Source: Ruminococcus flavefaciens (GTDB lineage: Bacteria > Bacillota > Clostridia > Oscillospirales > Ruminococcaceae). Taken from it: a stretch of DNA of 64,000 nucleotides. The number at the start of each line of letters is the position of its first letter. Position 1 is the first letter of the stretch. This document shows positions 45,457 through 53,631 of this stretch, in pieces. The position numbers and the translations under genes were made by a program. Location: NCBI GenBank assembly GCA_023667045.1, contig JAMPAU010000001.1, forward strand, positions 713,819-777,818, given 5' to 3'. The notes below the pieces were generated by a model, which saw nothing but the letters and a program-made list of their open reading frames with translations, did not search any database and had not been told where the DNA came from.

Positions 45457-45485
45457 ATTATATCACATCTGCACAGATATGTCAA
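45457..45485 (-). promoter_or_regulatory. sigma-A promoter of cls
   Basis: TTGACA (45480-45485), a 17-nt spacer, TATAAT (45457-45462) on the minus strand. About 140 nt of leader before the gene show no clear structure. Confidence 0.85.
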
Positions 45486-45530
45486 TATATGCCGGATAAG
45501 CACTTCTGTAAAAAAATCTTTCACAGAGCC

Positions 45531-45559
45531 TTGACAAATGCTGAAAAGTATGATATTAT
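45531..45559 (+). promoter_or_regulatory. sigma-A promoter of the ABC exporter
   Basis: TTGACA (45531-45536), a 17-nt spacer, TATTAT (45554-45559). Confidence 0.83.
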
Positions 45560-45566
45560 AATCAAG

Positions 45567-45584
45567 CAGGGTATCTTTACCCTG
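45567..45584 (+). promoter_or_regulatory. inverted repeat at the exporter transcription start
   Basis: CAGGGTA-TCTT-TACCCTG, a perfect 7-bp palindrome centred about 20 bases after the -10 box. It may be an operator or an RNA hairpin. Confidence 0.45.
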
Positions 45585-45596
45585 TATTATTTGGAT

Positions 45597-45620
45597 ATTA
45601 GTTAGCTTCAACTAACTAAT
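45597..45620 (+). promoter_or_regulatory. GTTAG-N6-CTAAC operator upstream of the exporter
   Basis: ATTAGTTAG-CTTCAA-CTAACTAAT, a 9-bp palindrome with 6-nt spacer. The same core is found twice before the DUF3793/flavodoxin operon. The half-site resembles DtxR/IdeR iron boxes. Confidence 0.6.
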
Positions 45621-45640
45621 TTCAGAAAGAAGGAGATATA

Positions 45641-46339
45641 ATGTTTCTTGAAATCAGTGGCATCAAAAAACACTTCGGTGAGGGCGAAAGCAGAGTTGAA
45701 GTGCTAAAAGGAATTGACGCAAGCATTGAAAAGGGCGAAATATGCGTTCTTCTTGGTCCTTCGGGTTCAGGAAAATCCACCCTGCTCAATATCATAGGTG
45801 GCATAGACAGTGCGGACAGCGGTTACATATCAATAAACGGTGAAAAAACCGCCGACATGAGCGAAAAAAATCTCACACTTTACCGCCGTAAACATCTGGG
45901 GTATATCTTTCAGATGTATAATCTTATTCCTAACCTAAATATAAAGGAAAATATTGAAGTCGGTGCATATCTTAGCGACAATCCGCTTGACGTGGACGAA
46001 ATACTTAAAACTCTCGGTCTCTATGAACACCGCCACAAACTGCCTAATCAGCTATCCGGCGGTCAACAGCAAAGAACGGCTATCGGACGTGCTATTATAA
46101 AAAACCCCGATATTCTGCTGTGCGATGAGCCTACAGGTGCTTTGGACTACAAAACATCAAAGGAAATACTAAAGCTCATTGAAAACCTTAATCAGAAATA
46201 CGGCAGTACCATTGTTATGGTAACTCACAACGACGCAATAAGAAATATGGCTGACAGAGTAATAAAACTTCGTGACGGCGTAATACGCAAGAATTACACC
46301 AATGAAGAAAAAATCTCTGCTGAAGACCTCGACTGGTAA
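45641..46339 (+). CDS. ABC exporter ATP-binding protein
   Basis: 232 aa of the LolD/MacB/SalX class. Walker A GPSGSGKST, Q-loop YIFQMYNLIP, signature LSGGQQQRTAIGRAI, Walker B ILLCDEPTGALD, and the switch His in VMVTHND. It powers the FtsX-type permease directly downstream. The ATG follows AAGAAGGAGATATA. Gene order, operator and spacing (12 bases) mark a two-gene unit; the substrate is unknown, possibly a metal-related compound or peptide. Confidence 0.9.
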   Translation: MFLEISGIKKHFGEGESRVEVLKGIDASIEKGEICVLLGPSGSGKSTLLNIIGGIDSADSGYISINGEKTADMSEKNLTLYRRKHLGYIFQMYNLIPNLNIKENIEVGAYLSDNPLDVDEILKTLGLYEHRHKLPNQLSGGQQQRTAIGRAIIKNPDILLCDEPTGALDYKTSKEILKLIENLNQKYGSTIVMVTHNDAIRNMADRVIKLRDGVIRKNYTNEEKISAEDLDW

Positions 46340-46351
46340 AGGAGGAAGTTT

Positions 46352-48616
46352 ATGAAAAATCCTCTTACCAAGAGATTTCCGAAAGAAATTAAAAGCGAAT
46401 TTGGAAAGTATTTTATAATCTTTATTTTCATCGCCGGCACAATAGCTTTTGTTTCGGGCTGGAATGTAGCCGGAAACAGTATGGCAACCGCCTATGACGA
46501 GGGCTTTGAAAAGTACAGCATTGAAGACGGAAACTTTGAACTCTATTCAGAGGCTGACAATGAACTTCTTTCGGCACTCGAAGATGACAGTCTAAAAGTA
46601 TATGAAAACTTCTACAAAGAACGCAGTACAGAAGAAATCGACAGCACGCTGAGAATATTCAAAAAGCGTGACGAGGTAAACCTTGAATGCCTTATGGACG
46701 GTGAATTTCCGGAAACAGACAGCGAAATTGCAATAGACAGAATGTATGCAGACAATAATGAAATCTCTGTCGGCGATACTCTCACATTAGATGGCAGTGA
46801 ATTTACAGTAAGCGGTCTGGTGGCTCTCTCGGACTACAGTGCATTGTTTTCAAGCCCCTCTGATATGATGTTTGATGCTGTTAAATTCGGCGTTGCTGTA
46901 GTAACAGAAGACTGTTTTGATTCTTTCGGTGAAAATGGTCTGCATTACGACTATTCATGGAAGTACAGCGAACGTCCCGAAGACGATACTGAAGCAAAAG
47001 AACTTTCAGAAGATTTTCTTGAAAAGCTCGCCGAACAGTCAGCCATACACGGAAACGCTGTTACAGGATATATCCCCGAGTACACAAACCAAGCTATTAT
47101 CTTTACTGGAGACGATATTAAAGGCGACAATACATTCATAAATATGTTTCTTTATATAGTGGTGGCAATTATTGCTTTTGTATTTGCAGTCATAACAGGA
47201 AACACAATAGCGAAGGAATCAACGGTAATAGGCACTCTCCGTGCAACAGGCTACTCAAAGGGCGAACTTATCCGCCACTACATGACAATGCCGATGATTG
47301 TAACGCTTGCCGGTGCGGTTGTCGGAAATATACTCGGTTATACTCTTTTAAAGGATTTCGCCGCTTCTGCATACTATGGAAGTTACAGCCTGCCGACCTA
47401 TCAGACATTATGGAATCCGACAGCCTTTGTGAATACAACCGTTATACCGCTTGTAATCATGTGTGCGATAAACTTCATAATGCTCTCAAGAAAACTGAGT
47501 CTCTCACCGCTTAAATTCATACGCCGTGACCTCAGCAGAAAACCAAAGAAAAAAGCCTTTAAACTTAACACCAAAATAGGAATCATGAAACGTTTCAGAC
47601 TGCGTGTTATCTTCCAGAATATCCCGAATTATGTTATTATTTTTGTCGGTGTATTCTTTGCCAACGCTATACTTATGTTCGGTATGCTCTTTACTCCTAT
47701 GCTTGACAAATATCAAGATGATATAACTTCAAATCTTCTTGCAGAACACCAGTATATGCTTAAATCTCCGGTGGAAACAACCAACGAAACCGCTGAAAAA
47801 TATACTGCTGATTCTTTTAAAACTCCAGAGGGAAAAATTCCGGCAGAAGACGCTGTTATATACGGAATAGAAGAAAACAGCAGATATGTGGATATTGATT
47901 TCGGCGACGGCGTTTATATATCAAATGCCTATGCAGAAAAACACGGCATAAAAACAGGCGATGAAATCACTCTCAACGAAAGATTCGGGGACAGTGAGTA
48001 TAAATTCAAGGTTGACGGAATCTATTACTATCCTGCCTCAATTGCAGTATTCATGAATATATCTGACTTCAACAGCACATTTGAAAAGGATTCGGATTAT
48101 TTCAGCGGATATTTTTCAGAAGATGAAATCACCGATATAGACAGTGCCTATATCGCCTCTGAAATAACAGAAGACGACCTAACGAAAACTTCACGTCAGC
48201 TTAAACTCTCTATGGGCAGTATGATGAATATTTTTCTTGTTTTCGGCGTTGTGATGTTCACAATGATAGTATATCTGCTTTCAAAGCTCATCATTGAAAA
48301 AAATTCACAGTCAATATCAATGACTAAAATATTAGGCTATACAAACAATGAAATAAACAACATATACATAATGACAACTTCTATTGTTGTACTTCTTTCA
48401 ATGCTTGTTACTATTCCGATTGTAAACATTGCTCTCAAAGTGGCATTCAAGTATTTTCTTCTTACATATTCCGGCTGGTTGCCTTATTACGTTGCACCGT
48501 CGGTATATATCAAAATGGCAATAATGGGAATTGTTTCATATTCAATCATAGCATTCTTCCAGACAAAAAGAGTTAAAAAAGTTCCTATGGCTGACGTGCT
48601 TAAACATTCAGAATAA
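46352..48616 (+). CDS. FtsX-family ABC exporter permease
   Basis: 754 aa. One N-terminal helix (~20-38) is followed by an extracellular domain, then three helices (~265-400), a second helix (~430-450) with extracellular domain, and three C-terminal helices (~630-745). That is the ten-segment, two-FtsX-domain plan of antimicrobial-peptide-type exporters. The ATG follows AAAGGAGGAAGTTT. Paired with the ATPase before it. No two-component system stands next to it, unlike BceAB systems. Confidence 0.85.
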   Translation: MKNPLTKRFPKEIKSEFGKYFIIFIFIAGTIAFVSGWNVAGNSMATAYDEGFEKYSIEDGNFELYSEADNELLSALEDDSLKVYENFYKERSTEEIDSTLRIFKKRDEVNLECLMDGEFPETDSEIAIDRMYADNNEISVGDTLTLDGSEFTVSGLVALSDYSALFSSPSDMMFDAVKFGVAVVTEDCFDSFGENGLHYDYSWKYSERPEDDTEAKELSEDFLEKLAEQSAIHGNAVTGYIPEYTNQAIIFTGDDIKGDNTFINMFLYIVVAIIAFVFAVITGNTIAKESTVIGTLRATGYSKGELIRHYMTMPMIVTLAGAVVGNILGYTLLKDFAASAYYGSYSLPTYQTLWNPTAFVNTTVIPLVIMCAINFIMLSRKLSLSPLKFIRRDLSRKPKKKAFKLNTKIGIMKRFRLRVIFQNIPNYVIIFVGVFFANAILMFGMLFTPMLDKYQDDITSNLLAEHQYMLKSPVETTNETAEKYTADSFKTPEGKIPAEDAVIYGIEENSRYVDIDFGDGVYISNAYAEKHGIKTGDEITLNERFGDSEYKFKVDGIYYYPASIAVFMNISDFNSTFEKDSDYFSGYFSEDEITDIDSAYIASEITEDDLTKTSRQLKLSMGSMMNIFLVFGVVMFTMIVYLLSKLIIEKNSQSISMTKILGYTNNEINNIYIMTTSIVVLLSMLVTIPIVNIALKVAFKYFLLTYSGWLPYYVAPSVYIKMAIMGIVSYSIIAFFQTKRVKKVPMADVLKHSE

Positions 48617-48629
48617 TAAGTAAAAAATA

Positions 48630-48670
48630 CCTCTGAAAGACAATACATAATCTTCAGAGGTGTTTTTTTT
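48630..48670 (+). terminator. terminator of the exporter operon
   Basis: CCTCTGAA (48630-48637) pairs with TTCAGAGG (48653-48660), then TGTTTTTTTT. Confidence 0.85.
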
Positions 48671-48690
48671 GCTGATTAAAGATAAGCCGA

Positions 48691-48719
48691 TTGACTTGAA
48701 AAGGAAAATATGATATAAT
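48691..48719 (+). promoter_or_regulatory. sigma-A promoter of the folate operon
   Basis: TTGACT (48691-48696), a 17-nt spacer, TATAAT (48714-48719). An 11-codon frame (MNRTYQEGEYY) begins at 48726, about where transcription should start, and ends in TAATG on the first gene. Its reality is uncertain. Confidence 0.75.
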
Positions 48720-48760
48720 AAAAAAATGAACCGTACCTATCAAGAGGGAGAGTATTATTA

Positions 48761-49246
48761 ATGAACCTTGAAATCACAAACAGAATACTGAAAAACGAAA
48801 CATACCGCAAAGAACTTGAAAAGCTGAAAGCACTCGAAAAAGACCGTGTTTTCTGCGGTCACGGCATTGAGCATTTTCTTGACGTGGCAAGAATAGCTAT
48901 GATTATATGCACGGAAAAGGGCATTGACGTAATGCCGGATTTGATTTATTCTGCTTCCCTGCTCCACGATATAGGACGTTCAAGAGAATACACTGAAAAC
49001 ATTCCGCACCATATTGCAGGAAAAGAAACAGCGGAAAAAATCCTTGAAGAAGTGGAATGCTGTGAGGATATGAAAAAAAGCATTCTGAGCCTTATAATAA
49101 ATCACAGAAATCAGAAAAACGAAAAAGATACTCTGGAAAATATCTTCTACATTGCTGACAAAAAGTCACGCCTGTGCTTTGCCTGTGAATCACATGATAT
49201 ATGCAACTGGTCGGAAGACAGAAAAAATCTTAATATCGAGGTGTGA
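48761..49246 (+). CDS. HD-domain phosphohydrolase, first gene of the folate operon
   Basis: 161 aa with HD metal ligands in GHGIEHFLDVARIA, SASLLHDIGRS and NHRNQKN. It ends in a Cys-containing tail (SRLCFACESHDICNW). HD proteins of this size hydrolyse nucleotides or phosphate esters. Standing at the head of folP-folBK-folA, it could process a pterin precursor such as dihydroneopterin triphosphate, or simply be linked. The ribosome site is GAGGGAGAG. Confidence 0.8.
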   Translation: MNLEITNRILKNETYRKELEKLKALEKDRVFCGHGIEHFLDVARIAMIICTEKGIDVMPDLIYSASLLHDIGRSREYTENIPHHIAGKETAEKILEEVECCEDMKKSILSLIINHRNQKNEKDTLENIFYIADKKSRLCFACESHDICNWSEDRKNLNIEV

Positions 49247-49248
49247 AT

Positions 49249-50064
49249 ATGCTGATAGGAAACAAAAATTTTGATTTGGATAACAACTGCTATATAATGG
49301 GTATACTCAATGTTACACCCGATTCTTTTTCAGACGGCGGAAAATTCAATAATATTGATTCTGCATTAAGGCATACCGAGCAGATGATAAATGACGGTAT
49401 GGATATTCTGGACATAGGCGGAGAATCAACACGTCCCGACTATACAAAAATCTCAGACGAAGAAGAAATTTCAAGAATAGTGCCGGTTATCGAAGCGGTA
49501 AAGCAGAGATTTGATATTCCTGTTTCACTCGATACGTACAAACACAGAGTTGCAGAGGCAGGAATAAACGCCGGTGCTGACCTTATCAATGATATATGGG
49601 GTCTGAAATACGATGGCGGTGAAATGGCAGAGCTTATTGCCGGAAAAAATATCCCATGCTGTCTCATGCACAACAGAAAAAACAAATACTATATAAACTT
49701 CATGGAAGACGTTATTTCAGACATGAAACAAACCACAGACATTGCCCTCAGAGCAGGAATAAAAAAAGACAACATAATACTCGATATAGGAGTGGGATTC
49801 GCTAAAAGCTATGAAAACAACCTTGAATCCATAGACCGCATTGATGAATTTCGTGAACGTCTTGGCTATCCGGTTCTGCTGGGTACTTCACGCAAGTCTG
49901 TTATCGGTCTCGCTCTCGGACTTCCGGCAGACCAGAGAACAGAAGGTACGCTTGCCACTACTGTAGCCGGAGTAATGAAAGGCGTATCAATAGTGAGGGT
50001 TCACGATGTAAAGGAAAACGCAAGAGCCGTTAAGATGATAACGGCAGTAATGAAAGGATACTGA
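49249..50064 (+). CDS. folP: dihydropteroate synthase
   Basis: About 271 aa TIM barrel. IMGILNVTPDSFSDGG, DIGGESTRPDY, ISLDTYKH-like VSLDTYKHRVAEAG, DIWGLK, and LLGTSRKSVIG are the family's conserved strand-loop segments. It joins p-aminobenzoate to the pterin pyrophosphate and is the target of sulfonamides. The start is the ATG 7 bases after GAGG; a GTG two codons earlier overlaps the previous stop. Confidence 0.95.
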   Translation: MLIGNKNFDLDNNCYIMGILNVTPDSFSDGGKFNNIDSALRHTEQMINDGMDILDIGGESTRPDYTKISDEEEISRIVPVIEAVKQRFDIPVSLDTYKHRVAEAGINAGADLINDIWGLKYDGGEMAELIAGKNIPCCLMHNRKNKYYINFMEDVISDMKQTTDIALRAGIKKDNIILDIGVGFAKSYENNLESIDRIDEFRERLGYPVLLGTSRKSVIGLALGLPADQRTEGTLATTVAGVMKGVSIVRVHDVKENARAVKMITAVMKGY

Positions 50065-50065
50065 T

Positions 50066-50887
50066 ATGGACGAAATCCGCATTGATAATCTTAAAATATT
50101 TGCACATCACGGAGTTTTTGAACACGAAAACATAAACGGTCAGAACTTCTATGTAAACGCCGTACTATATACAGATACCGAAAAAGCAGGAATATCCGAC
50201 GAACTCGAACACTCCACAGATTATGGCAGTGTATGTCAGCTTATCGGAAAAGTTATGACAGAAAATACCTTTAAACTCATCGAAACCGCCGGACAAAAAA
50301 CTGCTCTTGAAATATTGAAAAACTTTCCGCTGGTAAAAAGCGTTGACATTGAAATAAGAAAACCGGAAGCACCTATTGATATGGATTTTGAATCAGTCTC
50401 TGTGAAAATACACAGAGGTTGGCACGACGCTGTGATAGCACTTGGTTCAAATATCGGCGACAGCAGAAACTATATTGAAAACGCTGTAAAACAGTTAAAA
50501 GAAAGCGAATATATAAAGGATATTAAAGTTTCTGACTTCATCACCACAAAACCTTACGGATATATCGAACAGTCAGACTTTCTGAACAGTGCGTTATTCT
50601 GCCGGACTGTCCTTTCACCACACGGACTTCTTGAACTCATGCACTCCATAGAAAACATCGCCGGACGTACTCGTGAAATACACTGGGGACCTCGCACACT
50701 AGACTTAGACCTCATCTTCTATGATAGTAATATAATCGACACCCCCGACCTTACTGTACCTCACATTGATATGCATAACCGCTCTTTTGTCCTTGAACCT
50801 GTCAGTCAGCTTGTGCCTTACTACAGACACCCAGTACTAAATATGACGGTTTCACAGCTACTGGAAAGGCTTGACAGAAATGATTAA
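50066..50887 (+). CDS. folK: fused dihydroneopterin aldolase/HPPK (FolB-FolK)
   Basis: 273 aa. Residues 1-~118 are FolB (IDNLKIFAHHGVFEHENINGQ, with the catalytic Lys in VEIRKPEAP). Residues ~121-273 are FolK, the pyrophosphokinase (VIALGSNIGDSRNYIENA, GPRTLDLDLIFYD). The protein carries two successive steps of folate synthesis, aldol cleavage and pyrophosphoryl transfer, and its product goes to FolP made from the gene just before. Such fusions are common in Firmicutes. Confidence 0.94.
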   Translation: MDEIRIDNLKIFAHHGVFEHENINGQNFYVNAVLYTDTEKAGISDELEHSTDYGSVCQLIGKVMTENTFKLIETAGQKTALEILKNFPLVKSVDIEIRKPEAPIDMDFESVSVKIHRGWHDAVIALGSNIGDSRNYIENAVKQLKESEYIKDIKVSDFITTKPYGYIEQSDFLNSALFCRTVLSPHGLLELMHSIENIAGRTREIHWGPRTLDLDLIFYDSNIIDTPDLTVPHIDMHNRSFVLEPVSQLVPYYRHPVLNMTVSQLLERLDRND

Positions 50888-51365
50888 TATAATAGTTGCC
50901 GTTGCAAAAAACGGCGTAATAGGTTCAGACGGAAAAATACCGTGGGATATTCCCGAAGACAAAGCGTATTTCAAGAAAATCACGTCCGGCGGTATAGTCA
51001 TTATGGGTCGCAGGACGTTTGAGGAAATAGGCTCTCCGCTCCCCTATCGCTATAATATTGTGGTATCTGGCAGTAAGGTTTTTCACGGCGAAAATCTTAC
51101 AACCACCCCCGACCTTATAACCGCTCTGAACACAGCACGCATATATGCACTGGAAAACAACATAAAGGAGATTTTTCTGTGCGGTGGTGAAAAAATATAC
51201 AAACAGGGTCTTGACTATGCTGACCGCATATACATTACCGAAATAAACACTGAATACGCCGGAGACGTTTTTTTTCCTAAGTTTAATAAAGATGATTTCC
51301 GTCTTTCAGAATGCAACTGCACGGAAGACTTACGGCTCTGCTTTAAAGTCTATGAACGCATATAA
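50880..51365 (+). CDS. folA: dihydrofolate reductase
   Basis: 161 aa. IIVAVAKNGVIGSDGKIPWDIPEDKAYF carries the active-site acidic residue; IVIMGRRTFEEIG and FLCGGEKIYKQGLDYADRIYITEI bind NADPH. It reduces dihydrofolate to tetrahydrofolate and is the target of trimethoprim. The ATG overlaps the end of the FolB-FolK gene by 8 bases; the open frame's TTG three codons earlier is less likely. Last gene of the operon. No folE is seen in the window. Confidence 0.94.
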   Translation: MINIIVAVAKNGVIGSDGKIPWDIPEDKAYFKKITSGGIVIMGRRTFEEIGSPLPYRYNIVVSGSKVFHGENLTTTPDLITALNTARIYALENNIKEIFLCGGEKIYKQGLDYADRIYITEINTEYAGDVFFPKFNKDDFRLSECNCTEDLRLCFKVYERI

Positions 51366-51371
51366 AAGAAA

Positions 51372-51400
51372 AAAACTGCTGACAACCGGCAGTTTTTTGT
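51372..51400 (+). terminator. terminator of the folate operon
   Basis: AAAACTGC pairs with GCAGTTTT around an ~9-nt loop, followed by a T run. Confidence 0.8.
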
Positions 51401-51406
51401 ATTATC

Positions 51407-51438
51407 TAAAAAAACCGCCATGACTTAGCACAGCGGTT
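51407..51438 (-). terminator. terminator of the flavodoxin operon
   Basis: On the minus strand AACCGC and GCGGTT form a stem, followed by TTTTTTTAG. Confidence 0.75.
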
Positions 51439-51464
51439 ATACTGAAAGGAACTATTACACGTAT

Positions 51465-51872
51465 TTACTTTGCGAAATTTTCACCAAATTTTCTGCATTC
51501 TTCGAGGTCGTCATCGGACGGAGTTTCATTTATTATAAGACCTTCGCCATTAAAAAGCACTGCACCGTTTCCGCTGACACGTTCTTCCCAGTTACGCATC
51601 CATTCGCCGTCTCCCCAGCCGTAAGAACCGAAAAGGGCTATTGTTTTTCCTGCAAGAGAACCCTCTACAGATGTAAAAAACGGCTCAAACTCGTCTTCTT
51701 CCAGAATCTCAGCACCCATTGCCGGACAGCCGAATGCGATTCTGTCATAATCGGCGATGCTTCCGCTGAAATCAGAAACAGCGAAAAGCTCTGCACCTGC
51801 TCCCTCTGCGATAGCCTGAGCCATCATTTCGGTATTGCCAGTACCGCTCCAGTAAATAACTGCATTTTTCAT
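51465..51872 (-). CDS. flavodoxin
   Basis: 135 aa, short-chain flavodoxin. The FMN phosphate loop SGTGNTEMMA is at residues ~9-18; later loops are FGCPAMGAE and FGSYGWGDGEW, whose aromatic residues flank the flavin. It is a low-potential electron carrier often made in place of ferredoxin when iron is short. The start is MKNAVIYWSG. It follows the DUF3793 gene by 16 bases under two GTTAG-N6-CTAAC operators, which supports iron control. Confidence 0.92.
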   Translation of the reverse strand: MKNAVIYWSGTGNTEMMAQAIAEGAGAELFAVSDFSGSIADYDRIAFGCPAMGAEILEEDEFEPFFTSVEGSLAGKTIALFGSYGWGDGEWMRNWEERVSGNGAVLFNGEGLIINETPSDDDLEECRKFGENFAK

Positions 51873-51888
51873 GATAAAAAACACTCCT

Positions 51889-52461
51889 TTAATATATTTT
51901 CAGTGCCTGATACAAATCAACGCCCTGATTTAATTTATTGCACAGAAAATTTCTGCACCTTACATAATTATTGAATGTGCGTCTTGCCTTTTCTTCGTTT
52001 CCGTATACTTTCCAGTAACCGCACAGCTTGTAGTTTCCGCCTTTGTTTTCCATAAAGCCTATAACGTCTTCAATAGGATAATCCAAAAACACGCCTATTT
52101 CATGGGGAAAAGTTTCATTTTCAGATATACGCACGCCCAGACGGTTCAGATATTCTTCTGCTGAAAAATCCTCAGAGTAACCGAAATATGACAGCAGACT
52201 TTTCACGGCACAGTCGGAAAGACGTTTCTGCATGAGCTTTTCATTATAAATCAGCAAAAGCGAACGTTCTTCATAATCATACAGCTTGATGATTTTTAAA
52301 TTTTTTCTGTAAGCTCTGCTGTTGAATGTATTGATATGACTGCATATATCAAACTCTGATGTTGAAAGTGAAACAAGACTTGCACATTTTATTCCTAAAA
52401 GAGTAGGTGCAGTATGCAATGCAAGTTTCTGACTAAAATTTTTATATTCTGTTTTCGACAT
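51889..52461 (-). CDS. DUF3793 family protein
   Basis: 190 aa. It has the look of the DUF3793 family: LALHTAPTLLGIKCASL near the N-terminus, LLIYNEKLMQKRL, PHEIGVFLDYPIEDVIGFMENKG, YCKLCGYWKVYGN-like YKLCGYWKVYGNEEKA, ending in NQGVDLYQALKI. The family has no known biochemical function but is often found beside flavodoxin genes, as here, and is probably linked to iron or redox state. Its start after GGCGGTGAATTT is clear. Confidence 0.82.
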   Translation of the reverse strand: MSKTEYKNFSQKLALHTAPTLLGIKCASLVSLSTSEFDICSHINTFNSRAYRKNLKIIKLYDYEERSLLLIYNEKLMQKRLSDCAVKSLLSYFGYSEDFSAEEYLNRLGVRISENETFPHEIGVFLDYPIEDVIGFMENKGGNYKLCGYWKVYGNEEKARRTFNNYVRCRNFLCNKLNQGVDLYQALKIY

Positions 52462-52482
52462 AAATTCACCGCCTGCAATAAA

Positions 52483-52499
52483 GTTAGTTTAATCTAACT
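52483..52499 (-). promoter_or_regulatory. GTTAG-N6-CTAAC operator, gene-proximal copy
   Basis: AGTTAG-TTTAAT-CTAACT, 22 bases upstream of the DUF3793 start codon. Same core as at 52540 and 45597. Confidence 0.6.
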
Positions 52500-52539
52500 A
52501 TTATGTATTAAAAATAGCAGTTTATTCTGCTTTTTTAAG

Positions 52540-52555
52540 GTTAGTATCCGCTAAC
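52540..52555 (-). promoter_or_regulatory. GTTAG-N6-CTAAC operator at the transcription start
   Basis: GTTAG-TATCCG-CTAAC begins 9 bases downstream of the -10 box, an expected repressor position. A small AGCAG/CTGCT hairpin followed by ATTTTT (52511-52531, minus strand) lies between the two operators and could be a leader terminator. Confidence 0.6.
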
Positions 52556-52563
52556 TTGTATAT

Positions 52564-52592
52564 AGTATATCACATTCCGGAAATTTTGTCAA
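52564..52592 (-). promoter_or_regulatory. sigma-A promoter of the DUF3793/flavodoxin operon
   Basis: TTGACA (52587-52592), a 17-nt spacer, TATACT (52564-52569) on the minus strand. Confidence 0.85.
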
Positions 52593-52676
52593 GAGTTTTT
52601 TAAAAAAAATTTTCATATCCGGAAGTTTTCTGCATACCGGACATGAAAATACATAAAAGCCTTAATTTTTTATCTG

Positions 52677-53501
52677 TTATTCTATAATATTAAGTTTTTT
52701 AATGAAATTATCTTCTTGAAGATGAGTACGGTATCTTTTAGGAGTAAGACCAGTATATTTCTTGAAATCACGCACAAAATGCGACTGGTCGAAATATTCA
52801 AGGTTCACGGCAATCTCTGTAAGCGTATGCCCTAAAGGTTCATTGAGTGCGGAAACAGCATTCTGAAAACGTACTATCTCAGCAAATTTCTTTGGACTGA
52901 GACCAGTTTCATTATGAAATAGCTTATCTATATAGCGTTCAGTATAGCCTGTTTCAAGAGCTATTTTTTCTATTGCAATACGTCCGGCAGAGCGGATTAT
53001 CATATTAGCAGAATGAAGCACAAGCAGATTACTGTTTTCAAGAGGAGACAGTCTTTTATAGATACTCATATATGAACGCATGAAAATACTTATCTGCATA
53101 CGGAAATCATCTGTACTGCATATACCCTCAGTCATGCGTTTGTCATTTATAAGACTTTCAAAAGGAATCTGATTATTCACGAGTTCTTTCATTATGCCGG
53201 ATTTTTCCAGAACGGGATTATATCCCGGCAGAAAACGCACGCCGAAATAACATGAATTTTCCCTAAACATCATCATTTCTGATTTAAGGACAGTACCGCA
53301 GATTCTCGCATATGGACGTATCGGGTCACAGCAGAATACCATATCCACACAGCCGTCCGGAATCACGTACTGAGGTTCACTGCCTGTCCTGAACTGATAA
53401 AAATGTACAATCCCAAGCTGATTTACAATGCATTTTGAATATGATTCAGAAAGAGTCACAAAAAAAGGCTGTTTAGGGGTCATATAAATCTGTTTTTCCA
53501 T
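52677..53501 (-). CDS. AraC-family transcriptional regulator
   Basis: About 274 aa. An N-terminal sensing domain of ~150 residues (FRTGSEPQYVIPDGCVDMVF, VRFLPGYNPVLEKSG) resembles the DUF6597 type. The two C-terminal helix-turn-helix units are IEKIALETGYTERYIDKLFHNETGLSPKKFAEIV and LTEIAVNLEYFDQSHFVRDFKKYTGLTPKRYR, the latter the standard AraC signature. The start is MEKQIYMTPKQP after GGAGAAGCGAAAT. It likely controls the permease/PII/oxidase genes upstream of it, which have two matching promoter boxes. Confidence 0.88.
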   Translation of the reverse strand: MEKQIYMTPKQPFFVTLSESYSKCIVNQLGIVHFYQFRTGSEPQYVIPDGCVDMVFCCDPIRPYARICGTVLKSEMMMFRENSCYFGVRFLPGYNPVLEKSGIMKELVNNQIPFESLINDKRMTEGICSTDDFRMQISIFMRSYMSIYKRLSPLENSNLLVLHSANMIIRSAGRIAIEKIALETGYTERYIDKLFHNETGLSPKKFAEIVRFQNAVSALNEPLGHTLTEIAVNLEYFDQSHFVRDFKKYTGLTPKRYRTHLQEDNFIKKLNIIE

Positions 53502-53575
53502 ATTTCGCTTCTCCTTTACTATTTTCTGAATAATTATATCACGTCTTACATATAAATGCAATACCCGACGGAAAA

Positions 53576-53607
53576 AACAGGAAGTCCTGTATTCAGGATT
53601 TCCTGTT
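53576..53607 (-). terminator. terminator after the permease gene
   Basis: AACAGGAAATCCTG pairs with CAGGACTTCCTGTT on the minus strand (14-bp stem with one mismatch, 4-nt loop). It ends the PII/permease operon. Confidence 0.78.
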
Positions 53608-53631
53608 TTTTTATATTATATAATAAGTAAA

